Below the pieces are notes generated by a model. The model was not told where the DNA came from. It saw only the letters and a list, made by a program, of their open reading frames with translations, and searched no databases. DNA of 64,000 nucleotides, from assembly GCA_027886175.1 (NCBI GenBank), contig JAJNNQ010000002.1, forward strand, positions 7,808,001 to 7,872,000, given 5' to 3'. Source of the stretch: Phylloscopus collybita. Taxonomy: Eukaryota; Chordata; Aves; Passeriformes; Phylloscopidae. Shown piece by piece: positions 14,801 through 28,457 of the stretch (the stretch's first letter is position 1; every line of letters starts with the position of its first letter). Position numbers and translations under genes: made by a program.

Positions 14801-14994
14801 TAGTGAGATATTATTCACTGTCAGAAAAAATTCACATAAGTAGTACATTACTACTAGAATTGTATGTAAAATATAATCTACTAATTTTTAAAGGTTGCAC
14901 AGCTTTAGAATCTGAAATCTGTGTGTGTGGGATAAGGCAAGTCTCTCTCATTATGCCTTCATCAAGAATATTTCAAGGATTCTTCACCTAAACG

Positions 14995-15008
14995 TTTTTT
15001 TTTTTTTT
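14995..15008. repeat. T14 homopolymer
   Basis: A pure T run after aaacg. Confidence 0.9.
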
Positions 15009-16471
15009 AATTTAATGTTACTGCTGTTATTTCTACATATAAAGTCGCATGCCTTAAGGCAAAGAACCAGATCCATGCCTTGCCCACAACAATGCATGTG
15101 GCTCCAAACACTGCCCCTCCTGGAAATCTCTGTTTGGCTGCTCATCAATACAGCCACAGTGATCAGCAAAAGCCAACAGCAAGAGCTGTCTGTGGGAACT
15201 CCAATCTTACATAACAGGGAAAATAAACTTGCTGATCTCTAAGCCATGGGGTTTGTAAGAAAAAACGCTGAAGGCAGGCCCAGGGACAAAGCCCTCCCTG
15301 GTGTCCCTTGGTCTAAGAATGCTTACTCTGTAGTGCAGAGGTGTCTGCCCTTACATGTGCCTGTGCCTGGCTTCAGCCTAATTAGTTCTGGTAAAAGAAG
15401 GGTGGAAGTTGACAACCTTAGCTGTGCCTTGGGCTAAAACTTGAGTATTTGTCCATGCACAGCTGCTGTTCCTAAGCCATGGTCTGTCTCAGACCCACCT
15501 CCTCCAAATGATCTTGGGTACAGCATCCCTTCCACTCCTGGGTACCCCTGGGCAGTACCTGCTCCAGGTCAGGAGCATTTGGCTTGCCAAGATGTCACTG
15601 TAGCAGAGACAGCTGGAGTAGATACCAGGCTAATTTGGTCTTTACAAGCCAAAAGTCAGCACTTAGCATTTTACCCAGTAGTCAGAGATCGGAAGAATGG
15701 TTTACCCCTTATTCTTCAACCACTGAAAACAATTTGTCAGGTTCTGCACTCCAATTTTTTTATGGATTTCCACTCCAATATCATTCTAGGTAAAATCTGG
15801 ATATGTAGACATAAGTGACAAAATCTGGCAACGTTAAGGAAGGTAAGAAGCTAGAAACCTGACTTCTGCCTCAGAAGCTTGCACATCACTGAAAAGTCTG
15901 TCTTACCACATCCTCTAGTTTCACTAGAATCTTTAAACGCAGATTTCTTTATTGTAGTAACATCACTTCATGCAATATCAACATAATTCTACACCTATCA
16001 AAATATCTATAAATGAGAATATCCTGAAACATGTCAAAATATCACTGCTCTATTTTAGAACATCTAGAGGTATGGTGAAGCATTCATTTTACATATATTT
16101 TGGGTTATTTCCATTTGCTTTGGAAAAGTGTTCTAATATTTATGTCTGCCATGTGAGAGCCATGATTCAGATCCTACAAATGAAGTTATGTTTCCAATGA
16201 TTAGTTTCTTCTGTACATTCTTACTGGGAAGTTGAAAGAGATAATTTAATATACCTTTTTCTGAAGTGGGTGCTGTTTTGTTAGTTCAAAACAGGAATGG
16301 TGCCATTCCCTTGGTTTGTTTCAGGCCTTATTAATTGATAATTCAAGTCACAGACTCTTAAACCCTAAAACCTGACTAAACTTTCTTGAGCCATTGGAGA
16401 ACCTGACTTGTTATTCTGAAACTGTGGTTGAAAACAAATTTCAGCTAAAAGCTGAATAAATATTTATCCAT

Positions 16472-16510
16472 GTCACAGTAATTCTGGTCACAGCAATTCT
16501 GGTCACAGCC
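16472..16510 (+). repeat. 15-bp tandem repeat, 2.6 copies
   Basis: The unit gtcacagtaattctg is followed by gtcacagcaattctg and a partial gtcacagcc. Confidence 0.85.
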
Positions 16511-18732
16511 AAGCTGAGAATGGAATTGAACTCAAAAATACTGTGCTCCTATAATAATTCAACAGTGCCTATGTGAAGAGATAGAAATAGTAAAGTTTCT
16601 AAAAGATGCTGAAGGGATATCTGACATGATGACCCCTGTGCAGGACTGGGGCTCATGGTGTCTGCTGAGCTCCTTTGGGCTGGAGAGAAACTCCTGGGTA
16701 CAAGTCCAGTTGGAATAATGTTGGGGACTTGGGCTTCTGCCACTGCTGATACCTGAACTCAGGAGGAGTCAGGTGGAGCTGTGCAGCTGCTATGGAGGCT
16801 TTCCCTTCATGTGAGACAAAATGTTGTCCCCCAGATCTTGCAGGAGTGCTCAGCCGTGCAGAGCAACAAGTTCAACTCAAGTAGTGGTTCACATCAAGTT
16901 GGGGCAGAGGACAATAGTTATGGGTCCTGCTTAAATGCTATTTAGCTCTTCAGGTTTTTTTTAGAAGTATTGTGTCTTTCATGGTCTTATGTAAACAGAG
17001 ACCTAAATAACACAACACATGCATTCATACCCTCATGGACACTCAGCTATAGGAAGTCCTTGAACAACTGAAGATGACCTCAGAACTTCAGAGATTTATT
17101 TCATGTGTAGGAGATCAAAAGAAAATACCTCAAAGCTTCATTGTATCTGAATAAACAAGAAGGTGTGAAGCGCTCATGATGGATTTGTGTGGCACAAACA
17201 TGCATGACAATGAGAACAACAAATCTCACAGGATGCTGTAGAGGACTCCTACAGGTTTTTTAGCTTTAGCTTTTTTGCAGCTCCTGCTATAGCTGATGGA
17301 AAACTGAAAATAAAAAAGAAACATCTTGGCAAATATATCCAGAGATAGTAATACAGCAATGCACAGATCCTCAAGATTACAACCTCAATGCTGGTACAGC
17401 AGAGTTATTCTGGTTTCCTGGTATAATAGCCTTCTTGCAAACAAGATAAGTGTCAAAATAATTCTCATTTGAAGAGTGACACACATAATATCAAACTCTA
17501 ACTCTCTGGATCCCTGTACTGTTGAATATTCTCTTGCAAATGTTCAATGTTGAGGTGGATGTACTGTGGAAATACTGGTAGAATCTGTTCTATAGTGTCC
17601 TGAAAGAAGGTCTGCTTGCCCACCGTCCAGAGAGTGCTTTGCATTTTTATCATTCACACCTTCCCATGAAATGTACAGAACTTTTAAGTCAACAGCCTGA
17701 AGCATGAGCAGCTTCTGAAGTCGCAGCTTAGGAACTCATTTTTAATCCTGCTAAAGCAGAGCCTACCCTGCGCTGACAAAACGCAGCTAACTCAGGCCCA
17801 GCCAAAAGAATCACAAGCTGTGGAAATCTTTTACATGACATAAAGATGATGAACTGCATTGCAGCTGTGGTAGACTTCAGACCCATGTTGTTAATGACTA
17901 TATAGCACATGTTTATGCAGTGACATAAAAGCAATTCATCAGCCCTCCCTGGACTTGATCGAATAGCTCAGTAAGCTTAGTGTGAATTTTTATAATCTGT
18001 TGTTGCTTTTGAAATGTTTTTCTTGAGATAGGGGAAAGAAATCAAGAGATTGAGGAGCTCTGAGAAGCATTCCTCATCTCCACAGAGGAAGAGACAGTTT
18101 CCTTCTAGCACAGCCAAGGCATAGGAAGTCACTAGTGTCCACAAATTCCTTACTGAGACACAAAGTCTGTTATCATAGATCGACACCTATAACTGATTCC
18201 ACTGTCCAGAGCCACACATGAATTACTGCTGAGCTTAGGAAAGTTCCTGCATTTGTTTGGACAGCAGCTCATTTGCCACTGTCTTCTGGGCTATATTTCT
18301 CTTGAGGTATTTCAGATATGAAAATTGCCTTGCAAAATCAATCCTTTTTATTTTACAGGCCTGCATGAGAAGATTATATATCCATTAACTTTGTCATGCA
18401 TCTCACCTGCTGTCCAAACAAAAAGGCCATTTCTCATTCTCTACTAAAGTTTTTCTAAGTACTTTTGATTTGAGCATCTTGACTTTGATTTACTGTCACT
18501 ATTATATATAATTCCAACCCTAATTCCAGTGTGAAGTAAAAAGAGTCCTTATCAACAAGAAACTCCTTCATTATCTTTAAATACATACTTGCTATTATTT
18601 CAATTAATAATTATTCACCAGGGTAAATAAGACACAAACTGCAAAACTGGATTACCATAGGGAAATTTAACCTGAAATAGCCTGAATCTGATACTGTATC
18701 AACAGAGAGACAGCTTGGTTACAGCACTCCTC

Positions 18733-18750
18733 TTTTTTTTTTTTTTTTTT
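18733..18750. repeat. T18 homopolymer
   Basis: A pure T run between ctcctc and gtttatg. Confidence 0.9.
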
Positions 18751-21700
18751 GTTTATGTGAGACCACAGAAATGCATTCATTACGTACACAATCATATCTG
18801 ATAAGACTTAGAAAGGGGAGTTTACACAGCTGGGAGAAGTCACATCCAATAAAATACATAAGCAGCTGAATTAATATTCTTCCATCACCTTACTTGGTCC
18901 AAACCACTTGGTTTTTCTCTGCTGATCACCCTCTTTCGGATATAACCTGAAATATATTTAGGCCAAAAATGTCTGCTTCACTTGGGTTAGCCAGATTTCA
19001 CTTTTTGAATTCTAATAATATGTATTTGGTAGAGTGTAAAGCACAAAATTCTGTCCAAGTCTTCATTAATCCAAGCTGTATCAGTGGTTTTTTATAAAAA
19101 GTTGTGACAGCCTAAATATATGGAAGGTGAGTTCTACAGTGACTTTTTCTAAACCAAATGAAAGAATGAGGCTGGTGAGGTCTCTGGCTTAAGAACTCTT
19201 CATTTTTTCCCATGTTAGGTGGTCTTAGAATCTAGGAAGTCCTCAAGGTTATACTCCAGCACATCCTTAGACTGCCATGGTTACAGCAACTCTATTGCTA
19301 CAATGGGGACTAATGATACATTTAGCAGGTGAAAACTTCCTGCATTCCAACTATCTAAAAGGGAATTCTTTCTCCATTGACCACATATAATACAAAAAAC
19401 TGATCAAACAGACAGCATCTGAAGTGGACTTTCATTTTCCAGCTGATTTCTCAGCAGACTGGAATTCATTCAATGACTGGAATTGGACAAAATAGGTGGA
19501 GGTATTTCAATAGCATGGATGAGTCCCATTGGGTAAAGTTGTACTGAGTCTGGCTTCCCCAGCCTGTACCCCTGGTTCTTCTGTTATTAACAGAAACCAG
19601 GGGCTGCAGACAGCACAACCACAAGCTTCAGCCTGGCCTGAAGTCAGGACACAGCCTGAGGTGCACAGCCATGCCCCAGGGATGTACTTCCCAGTTTCTA
19701 AGGTTATGCACCCATAAGACACATTCCCAGACAGATCCGTTAAGGAGATGGCTTCCATCTTCTGATGAAAGACTTCACCTGTCTTTGTTTCCAAGTTCTA
19801 ATTCTTTCAGCTTTGGCCCTCAGCATCACAGCAGGCCTCAGTGTTATTGCTCTTCAGGACCAAGTATTTCAACAATGTGAATGAAGTTGCACAGAACCTC
19901 ACAAATCTCTTCAAGTTAAGTTCTTAGACATGAACTGATAAAAATCAGAAATATAAACCCCAAAAATCAGGAAAACAACCCATTCCTTCAGTATATTAGA
20001 AGTTAGTAATTCATTATTTTTAATACTGAGAATAATGCAATCATGAGAAAAAGACATTTGCCTAGTCCTGTGAGCATTCACCGCTAGCAAAATTACTTAA
20101 ATGGAAAGGAAAAAAAGAGATAACTGTGTACACAAAATTAGCACGAGAATTAGCAATCAACTGTAGTTCATACAAGGTTCTTAACAGATAGCATCATGTT
20201 TATTAATAAATGATGAACTGCTTAGTGGAGTTTTTGCTTAGTGATATCCCTATAATAACAGACACATGTTTTATTTATGTTTCAAGTTACATCCAAAATA
20301 AGCGAGACATTCAGATGTCAGATTCTCTCTAATATCTAAAGATTCTTTACCCCAAATTTAAACTTCCACTGATCTAGATGAGATAGCACTCCATCAAACC
20401 AAGGGGAATAATATGATGACTTCAGTCACTCTGCTCATCTTTGGGGATTTTTTTTCCTGTGATACAACAAAGCAAAAACTGCATTTCTTAAAGCTGGCTG
20501 CACTTTTCTCATAAGGATGATATTTTTTTCTCTGTGGGATACAGTCCTATTTGTGCAGCAGATTGTATTTTGACAGATGCAACTGTATCATAAAAAGGCC
20601 CTTAGCACTATGAGACTGGTAGCTCACAAACGTTCATGAGCTCCAGAATTTCTTAAAAAAATTCAATAACTAAAATATTTTTGAGAATGTAAAATGCCTG
20701 AAGGCCACTTACCTCCCCCACACCAGTCTGCAGAATTTTCAGTCCAGTTGTTTTTTCAAGCTTCTCTTTGTTTATGGCTGTAAGGAAAAATTAAGGTTGA
20801 GAGAGTTAAAGAAAAGCTGGAATATGTATGATTTTACAGCATTTCCCACCAACCTTCTTTCCTTCTTCAATATATTCATGACAGTTCCTACCTATTCCAT
20901 CTATGGAATATCTTTCCCTGAGAGCAACTCTGCTAGTCAGTTTTTGAGCACATATTTATGTTATTAATTGCTCATTATTATGTGAAAAAGAAAGCCAAGC
21001 TAATTACATTTTACACAATATTACACACATTTAACACAGATGCACGATTTGTTTGGAAATTTCTTTTCTGAGGATACTTCCCTCTCCCTTGCATTGAAGA
21101 GCAGAGCAGTAGTTTACCATGAGAACAGCGCTGTCACTGTGTAGGACTTTTCACAATAGATACAGACTCTTATCTCACAGGTAAAATAAAGAGTTTATTT
21201 CACACCACCAGGATGCAATGCACTTTTTTTTTTTAAAATTTATCTTTTTCTCTTTATCAGCATCTATATCAGTAAAAGCATTACAAACTAAAATAAAAAA
21301 AAAAACAAAACAGCATAAAACAGTTAAATTAAGGTGATAATCACTAAGACTACAATAATACTTGCAACCCAAACACGCTTAGGGCATGAGCTTGAGCACT
21401 GTTGTACAATTGCCTGCTCTCCTAAACCTGTGGTGTGATATGATTTTGGCCTGTGCCTGTTAGAAGCCTCAACAAAACAGTGCTCAACCACAGTTCTGGG
21501 ACAAGTATGAGATTATTCCTTGCAGGGTGTATTGGTGATGCCACCCCATTCTGGATGGGAAGATTTTAACCTTCTAGATGCAAACTTTGTCAGTTGGACT
21601 TGTGGCCAAAACCCAGGCACCTGGCTTGATTTATTTATGAGGAGCAACGAAGCCTTGCAGCCTTGTTAACCTCTCCTTCCTTTAGCTGCCAGTAATCCAA

Positions 21701-23719
21701 GTGAGTCATCTGGGTTCTCTCTGCTGCCTTTGGAAAGGGATGCACATTTAATGTGGTGAGTCATCCCACACATCTTACACATATCTGCAGGCACCTACCT
21801 CTTATCTTTGGTTATGAACAAAATTTGAAAGATGCAGCTTCTCAATTTTGGTTGCCTAAAGCAAGCCTTCCAGTCAGAAAGGTCAAGAAGTACTAGGACA
21901 TACTGCACACTGTAAATTTACATGAAAATACTTAGGGGCATTAATATTTTTTTTTTCATTTGTGAAGAATTCTCTTTAATTGTTGCCATTTGAAATGTTC
22001 AAAACAGCTCAGATTGCAGCAGACATTTCTTGAAGTAAGGTTATTGTGAACTGATACTTTATTGAGTTTGTCCAAAGTGTAACACAAATGACACTTATTC
22101 CAGAGGTAAGGGGGAATCATTAGGCTCCATCTCACCACTTACAGAAAGATTTTTGTAAGAGTTTTGACATGCAAAGGCTCAAGAAGTTACACCTCTAGCA
22201 ATTCAAACACACAAAAGCTTTTCTGCCTTCCACAAGGGTTGAATATTGCCCTAAATTTAAACATTGAAGAAAGCTCTGTACACCTTTTAGACCCAGACAC
22301 TTTTATTTTTCCATCTTTTCAATATGCTACTGATGAAGCAGAGAGGAACATGGAGTCCCAAGCTAAGAAAACTTAAATGCATGTTTTGCTGAATGACAAC
22401 CTAAAACCTGCATGCAATACTCACATCCTGAACACCTGTGCTGTGCTTTACACATTCACAAACACATTTATTCCACCCAGAGCCAAAGGGACCATGTGAA
22501 GGTGAGTTGACTGAAAAATGAGATTTGAGACCATGTTTTGCAGTGTTGTATATTTTGTGCAGTATGAATTTCCAAAAAAACCAGTAAATTTTTGCAAAGG
22601 TATGTGTGCCATGCTACCACACTGACCACCTCACATCCAGCAAACATATTAAAGGCAGATTTCTACCAAGTGCAAAAATGTAGATTTATAAAATGAGAAA
22701 GTTCCACGGCTTCCTTCAAAGAAACTGAATGGTCCAACAAATGATTCTTTGGCAGCTTAGGATAAAGAAAGCTGCACAGCAGAGTGGCTGCAAAAGAAAT
22801 GGCTATAAGTTAACAACAAAGCTCAAATCCCACTGTGTAATTTCTTGCCACATGAACAGTTAATAGAAAATATTGGGTCTGCTGAATCGCTGAATTTTAT
22901 AATTACTATTACAGATTTGACCTCCTTTTCATAGGTTTCCTGCAGACATTAATTATTGAAGCTTTGATATTAAAAAACAACAACAAAAAGCTTTATTTAA
23001 TACCTCTGCTTTCCCCCTTGATACTGGCTGAAGCACAAAGGACAGGTCTGACAGCCATGCTAACTCAAACCCTGCCAAAATTAGGAGGCATGAAGGCACG
23101 AGGTGTTATTGATTAAATCATAACCGGAAAATGGTCAAGCCCAGGCTCTGTCAGACTGTGGAGAGAGACACAGCCGACAGTCTCTGCCGTGCTCACTCCA
23201 GGCGTGTACAGGAGAAGAATTTCAGCTAACCTTGAACTCCACAAGCTGCCCAGGAAGGTCAAGAAATTCTGTCAAAAATGGTGCTGAAGCTGAAGCAGCA
23301 ACTACATATCAAGCAGCTGCTTCAAGCTGAGGCATGGTGAATACAGCCACTTAACATTTTCTATGCGGAACCATAATGGAGAATTTAAGACAAGAAGACA
23401 CAGTCAATATAGATGGATGGAAGACATGGTGGGAAAAAAAATGTATTCAGATATTAAGAACAAGCTACTAATTCTCTGAAGATTGGCCCAGATTTTTGAA
23501 AATATTTTAGTGTACTAACTGCTAGCTTTTATTCAAATGTCAGTATACAGCAGCTGATGTTTCAGTTGAAAATTTTATGAAAGTGGAAATTACAATTCTG
23601 GGTAACACGGTATATTGCACATTTCATCAGTTATTTTTATGGCCACAATCTAAAGTCCTATAATACTAATGGAGAACTGACAAACTCATTGGTAAAGAGG
23701 CATAATAAGAACAGCTATT
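18751..23719. other. Gene-free DNA, no element recognised
   Basis: Only short ORFs of 95 codons or fewer. No transposon ends or splice-linked frames were seen. Confidence 0.5.
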
Positions 23720-23784
23720 AAAAAAAAAAAAAAAAGAAAAAAAAAAAAAAAAAAGAAAAAAAAAGAAAAAAAAAAGAAAAAAAA
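23720..23784. repeat. A-rich tract with G interruptions
   Basis: About 65 bp of A runs interrupted by single G bases, similar in texture to the tract at 11105-11180. Confidence 0.95.
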
Positions 23785-26698
23785 TACCCCAACAAAATCC
23801 CCCTCAAACCAGTTAGCAACATATAAATTCATTTTTTAATCTCCCATTGAAACAAAAACAGCTTCCAAACACACAAAAAGGGAGGCCTTTAAATTAAATT
23901 CACTAGATGAAGGATATGCAAATTACCTGAAGAAGCAGAGGCCTATAATGTTCTCAAAATTCTGCAATAGCCTATTTAATTAGTATTTTAATTTATCAGA
24001 ATAATTCTTTGCACTTGACAATTTATGCAGTATTCCATATAATTAAGCACGTAGCTACAGTGGAATAATTTTGCCTACTCTCTGTATACCAGTTATTTTA
24101 ACCTGAAAGAATCTGTGGATGTCTCTTCTGTGATCTAAATTACAATGGGGACAATTTAATGGCTTTGCTCTATTAGAGAGCATGATGAGGGTGTTACTGA
24201 GTGTTTAAGGGTAGGGATTGTCACTGCTCAGTCTTCACGAACCTGAGGGAGGTCTGATGTGTTTTCTGAGGGCAAACATTTATTTCCTTTAGCAAAGTTA
24301 TCTGTCAGTGGCACGGTCAGGAATTGGAGTGTGCAGCTTTGGCTGGTTTAACCTCGGAGTCCATCAGTTATTAGAAGGAGCAAGTTATGGAGGGCTCTGA
24401 GCAGAGCTCCAGTCTCATTACCACACTTCTGGAAAAAGGTTTTCCATCAAGCAGGCTGCCAGGCAGAGCTGCAGCCTCCAGCTGGCCCATGGGAGCACAC
24501 ACTGGCACCAGTGAGGGAAAGGGAACCAGGAAAAGGGTTTCAGCAGGAAGCCTCCCCAGTTTGTCTTCCAGGCTGCTGCAGGATTTACCTGCCACTAAGT
24601 AGAAACCTCCCTTAAACATGAAAAATGTTTCTGGGAAGATGGCATCAGTCACAAGGAAAGCTTGATTTTTGGTGTGTATCTGACTTTGAGTGTGTGTTGT
24701 ATTTAATTGAATGTAGGGAAAAAAAGTACTTATGGGCATATGATTCCCCTGACCTCTATTACCTGCCCATTTTAGAGTGAGCCGATTCATGTTCTAGACT
24801 TGCTAACTACATTGACTGGACCTCCAGTCAATAAATTGAGGGCAACTAATTCAGATTTACTGTAGGCTGTCAGAGGAATTCTACAACCACTGTTTTCTTC
24901 CCATCAGCTTGTTGCCGAGATCCTTTCAAAGAGCCACATTTAGAAGAATTTAATTTATTTTCCTCTCTGAGAAAAGGAAAGAGAAAAAGAGGAAGGGAAT
25001 TCCAGAGAGATGGTGCTTATTACAGTTTTTAGCTTGTTAACAAGTATCTCTAAGACAAGAAAATATTACATTTATTTACATTATTAGATTTTTCTTTCTC
25101 TTCCCCTACAAGGAACCCTTGAATATTTGGAAAGCTTCTTCATAGCATGGTTCAAGAGAGAGTGCCTTTGTCTTTGGCAGGGCCAAGCACTGTGCCATGC
25201 ATATACACAGCAAGTCAAAAGCACAACATGGAATATTCAAAATGCATCAGCTCAGAACTAGAATGACCAACTCAAGTGGCCAGATAATGTGAAAAGAAGG
25301 GTGCCTGTACTAAATTTTACAACGCAATTAGGGAGGGACAAGTACACAAGCAGCAGGCAGAAGGTGTTTTGTCTTCCAATCTTTACAGGGTGATGGCACA
25401 AGATAGCTGCTTCATGTGTAATTTTAATTTAACTGGCAGCCAGGCCTGGAATGGAAATGGTTGCAGAAAAGTCAAAGCCACATCGCTGTGCTAGCAACAG
25501 CCTGCTAAAATACTATGTCATATTCAATTTTCAAGTCATTTTTCAAGTGATTTTAATTAGATATTGTTTCAATCTCATGTGCATTAATTTAATTTCTGAT
25601 ATCAACATTTCAGCTTTCAATCTGTTCAGATGCAGTACCTTGCTGCCTGGAGTAATTTAAAATATTGTTTGCATCTCCAGCAATTTTGAGAGCAAACATC
25701 CTTTACAACCTACTCTAGTCAATAAAACCAGCAGATGGAAATTCAGACCATGCTCACCACTCCCTGTGCACCTTTGAGTTCTCACAGATTTTGGTGAGAG
25801 GCAGCTAAACCTCCACGCTCACAATCAAGGAATTTTCCACCTCTGTTTGTCTTTAATTCTGTACAAAAAATACACACAAAATCCCTTTGTCGGGGAAATA
25901 GCAACACTGCATGTTTCCCTAAGAAGGAAATTGGGCCATACTTGAATAGGTGTCAGGAGCTGTATATTTTTTAAACTTATTCACTGAAACAATGTCACTT
26001 TTCCCACTCTAAACCATCTACCTCTTACACCCATGCCCAGGTAATATTCAAGGATAGAGCAGCAATGATTTTATACAGCAGGACCTCAGGTACCTATGTC
26101 TTTGCATAGATTAGAGATGTGTTTTAAACACATTCTTTCTGCATGACTGCTTGTATTGGCTTATTTCCACTTCTTCAATAAATAACTACTCAATTGTATG
26201 TCTCCCTTTAACTTTCCTTTAAAATGAGCACACTGCTATTCCAAAATCTGATATTTTAATTGTAGAAAAGGAGCTTGGGATGTATGAAATATTTTTTTTT
26301 TATTATTTCTCTGGAGCTTTTGTGCTTCATGATGGGATCCATCTCTACAAACTTTTCTGTCTCAACTAAGAAATCAGTCACATTCCATGCCTGGTCAAGA
26401 GAAGTAAATAGTTACCACCAAAGATTTACTTATTCCATCCTGAGATTGGTATCGTTTATTTATGATATATATATATATGTATATAAATATATTCCTGGAA
26501 ATGCCTGCTGTATCAACCAAACCTATTTTTTTCCATAGGCATTCGCTTGTAAGAAACACATATAGACAAGCTCCAAAATATTTCAGCAGTAAAAAATTTC
26601 AATAGACAATGCCATGGCTCCAGAGAGGGATTTTCAAGGTGTGGTGTGAGGATGCTTAAGTTTCTGAAGAATGAACAAACCCAGGTTATATGAACTAG
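23785..26698. other. Gene-free DNA with possible conserved segment
   Basis: An octamer-type atgcaaat motif lies at 23917-23924 within a TAATTA-rich stretch (23890-24215). A minus-strand 139-codon ORF (24371-24790) has no recognisable domain or good context and is taken as chance. Confidence 0.5.
26464..26493. repeat. (AT)n microsatellite
   Basis: Short alternating AT run with one tg step. Confidence 0.8.
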
Positions 26699-26703
26699 AA
26701 CTG
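26699..26703. repeat. Left target-site duplication of the solo LTR
   Basis: The 5-bp sequence aactg immediately precedes the TG of the LTR and is repeated exactly after its CA. Confidence 0.8.
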
Positions 26704-27417
26704 TGTCTTGGGTTATGGAACCAAAAATGTGTATTCTATTTCATTTGCTGAAAGCAGTTGGGGAGATATTTTTTCTTTATCTCTTGTAACTCTGGGGGGA
26801 GGGGGCAGGTGCCTTCTGATAATGGGCCAGCTGTTCAAACCAGGTGGGGCAGTGTTCCTTATGTCTTTTCACAATGGGCCATTAAGAATCCCTAAGCTGT
26901 TCTCCTCCCCAAGCTGTTATTCTCCCCAAGCTTGTCCCATTGTGAGATGCTCCACCCAGTGGGGGGAGCCAACCATTCCTACCTAAATAAAAACTGAGAC
27001 ACAGGAACACAAAGGTATCTGGTTTCACGCGATTCCTGGAGGAAGACTGGATCTTTCTCACCCACTGGACCCTTTTCTACAGGATCATCTCTACTCCAAC
27101 AGAACCACATCTGCCACTCCAGGAGTGGACTTTTGGACTGCTTCCAACACCCTGACCAACAGGGTGTCAGGTTATTCCCTCTGACTCTGTCAGGGTTTTT
27201 CCAGGATTGTTGTTTGTTTGGTTGGGTGGTTTTGTTTTCTACTACATTTGTATTGTTAATATTCTTAGTAAAGAACTGTTATTCCTATTCCCAAATCTTT
27301 GCCTGAAAGCCCTTAATTGTAAAATTATAATTTGGAGGGGGTGAAGGGTTTATATTCTCCATTCCAAGGGAAACTCCAGCTTTCCCTGTCAGATACCTGT
27401 CTTTCCAAACCAAGACA
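26704..27417 (+). mobile_element. Complete solo LTR of an endogenous retrovirus (ERVL-like)
   Basis: The element begins TGTCTTGG and ends CCAAGACA, a perfect 8-bp terminal inverted repeat with canonical TG...CA ends. It is flanked on both sides by the same 5 bp, aactg (26699-26703 and 27418-27422), which is a target-site duplication. A 5-bp duplication fits the ERVL/class III group. AATAAA occurs at 26986, possibly as a TATA-like element, and AGTAAA at 27267 could be the polyadenylation signal in the + orientation. The U5-like part matches a passerine LTR type that I recall by its phrase 'gaactgttattcctattccc'. No internal retroviral genes adjoin it, so it is a recombined solo LTR. Orientation is less sure than the boundaries. 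Confidence 0.86.
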
Positions 27418-27422
27418 AACTG
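27418..27422. repeat. Right target-site duplication of the solo LTR
   Basis: An exact copy of aactg directly follows the terminal CA. The matched pair fixes the insertion boundaries. Confidence 0.8.
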
Positions 27423-27585
27423 TAGGAATGAAAAATGTTTATCCTAAATACTTATTTTTGGCAGAGCTTCAAGAACCTATTATCAAAAATATTCTCTTAA
27501 ACAATATAAGCAGACTGGTGTCCATCAAAAGAAGAGTTTTGAGGAATAACAAAAATAACCATGCTCTGGATATGTATCTTTTGTT

Positions 27586-27655
27586 ATATGTTGTATGTAT
27601 GCATATGTGTGTGTTTATATGTATATATGTGTTGTTATATGTTGTATATGCTTTA
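27586..27655. repeat. Degenerate TATG/TGTT-rich microsatellite
   Basis: Two copies of a ttatatgttgtat phrase flank a tgtgtg/tatata run. Confidence 0.7.
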
Positions 27656-28436
27656 GAAACACAAAATATATTTCAATAAATGCTTAACAATGACAATTTT
27701 TAACACTGCTGACCATTTTAACAGTGACAATTCAATGCTGCACATTACTTGACTGAGTGCAGTGCATGTATGTGTAACAACTCGCTTGCATACTTAAAAC
27801 ACTTATTCATTATTTATAGCAAAAGTTGTACCAATTCAGCCAGTGTTAGCAGAAAATGAAAAAAAAGAAGTGTCATTCCACTTTTCACATCAAAATTTGT
27901 TCACATAAATATTCCTTGACAAGTTTCAGCTCTGAATAGAAAATTCAGATGTAACAAATTGCAGGATGTTGAGCTGAAACTGGAGCAGAGCAGGTTCAGG
28001 CAGACCAAAGTGCTGTGACTACCAGTGCAGTGTTTCCCTGCAGTTATTTCTGGGTGATTGCTAATGTCTACATCAACTATTAATTGTCCTTTTTGAAGTC
28101 CCACTTAGCTCAATGTCAAAGTTCATCATCGTATCTCCAACCTTAACGTTTAAAAACCAGAAAGCAGGATTTGTGGTCCCAGGGGATGGATGGGTGGGCA
28201 AGAAAGACCCCTGGACCTTTCTTAGCCCTTCCCATGAGGAGCACTCTTGGCCTCCTCACCTTGACCACACTGTGAAAAGCAACAGTCCATAAGACAAGCA
28301 TAAGGCTACAGGTTTTTTCTTTTAAATAGACAAGTTTTGGGGATAACAGCATAAAAGAACAGGTTTCCTGCCTTGTTTTATTTATAGTCAAAATTTCATC
28401 AGATTGCTTTAATCATCTCGGGCTGAAAATACTACC

Positions 28437-28457
28437 AAAAAAAAAAAAAAAAAAAAA
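28437..28457. repeat. A21 homopolymer
   Basis: A pure A run after actacc. Confidence 0.9.

Larger units (their letters stand above)
11181..18732. other. Gene-free DNA with two small tandem repeats
   Basis: The first 400 bp (11190-11590) have the texture of conserved non-coding DNA. The rest holds the 13-bp and 15-bp tandem repeats, a T14 run and short ORFs without family resemblance (longest 125 codons at 15441-15818). Confidence 0.5.

Noticed and set aside
24371..24790. A 139-codon minus-strand ORF
   Set aside because: No signal or domain, and it sits in ordinary non-coding sequence; judged a chance ORF.
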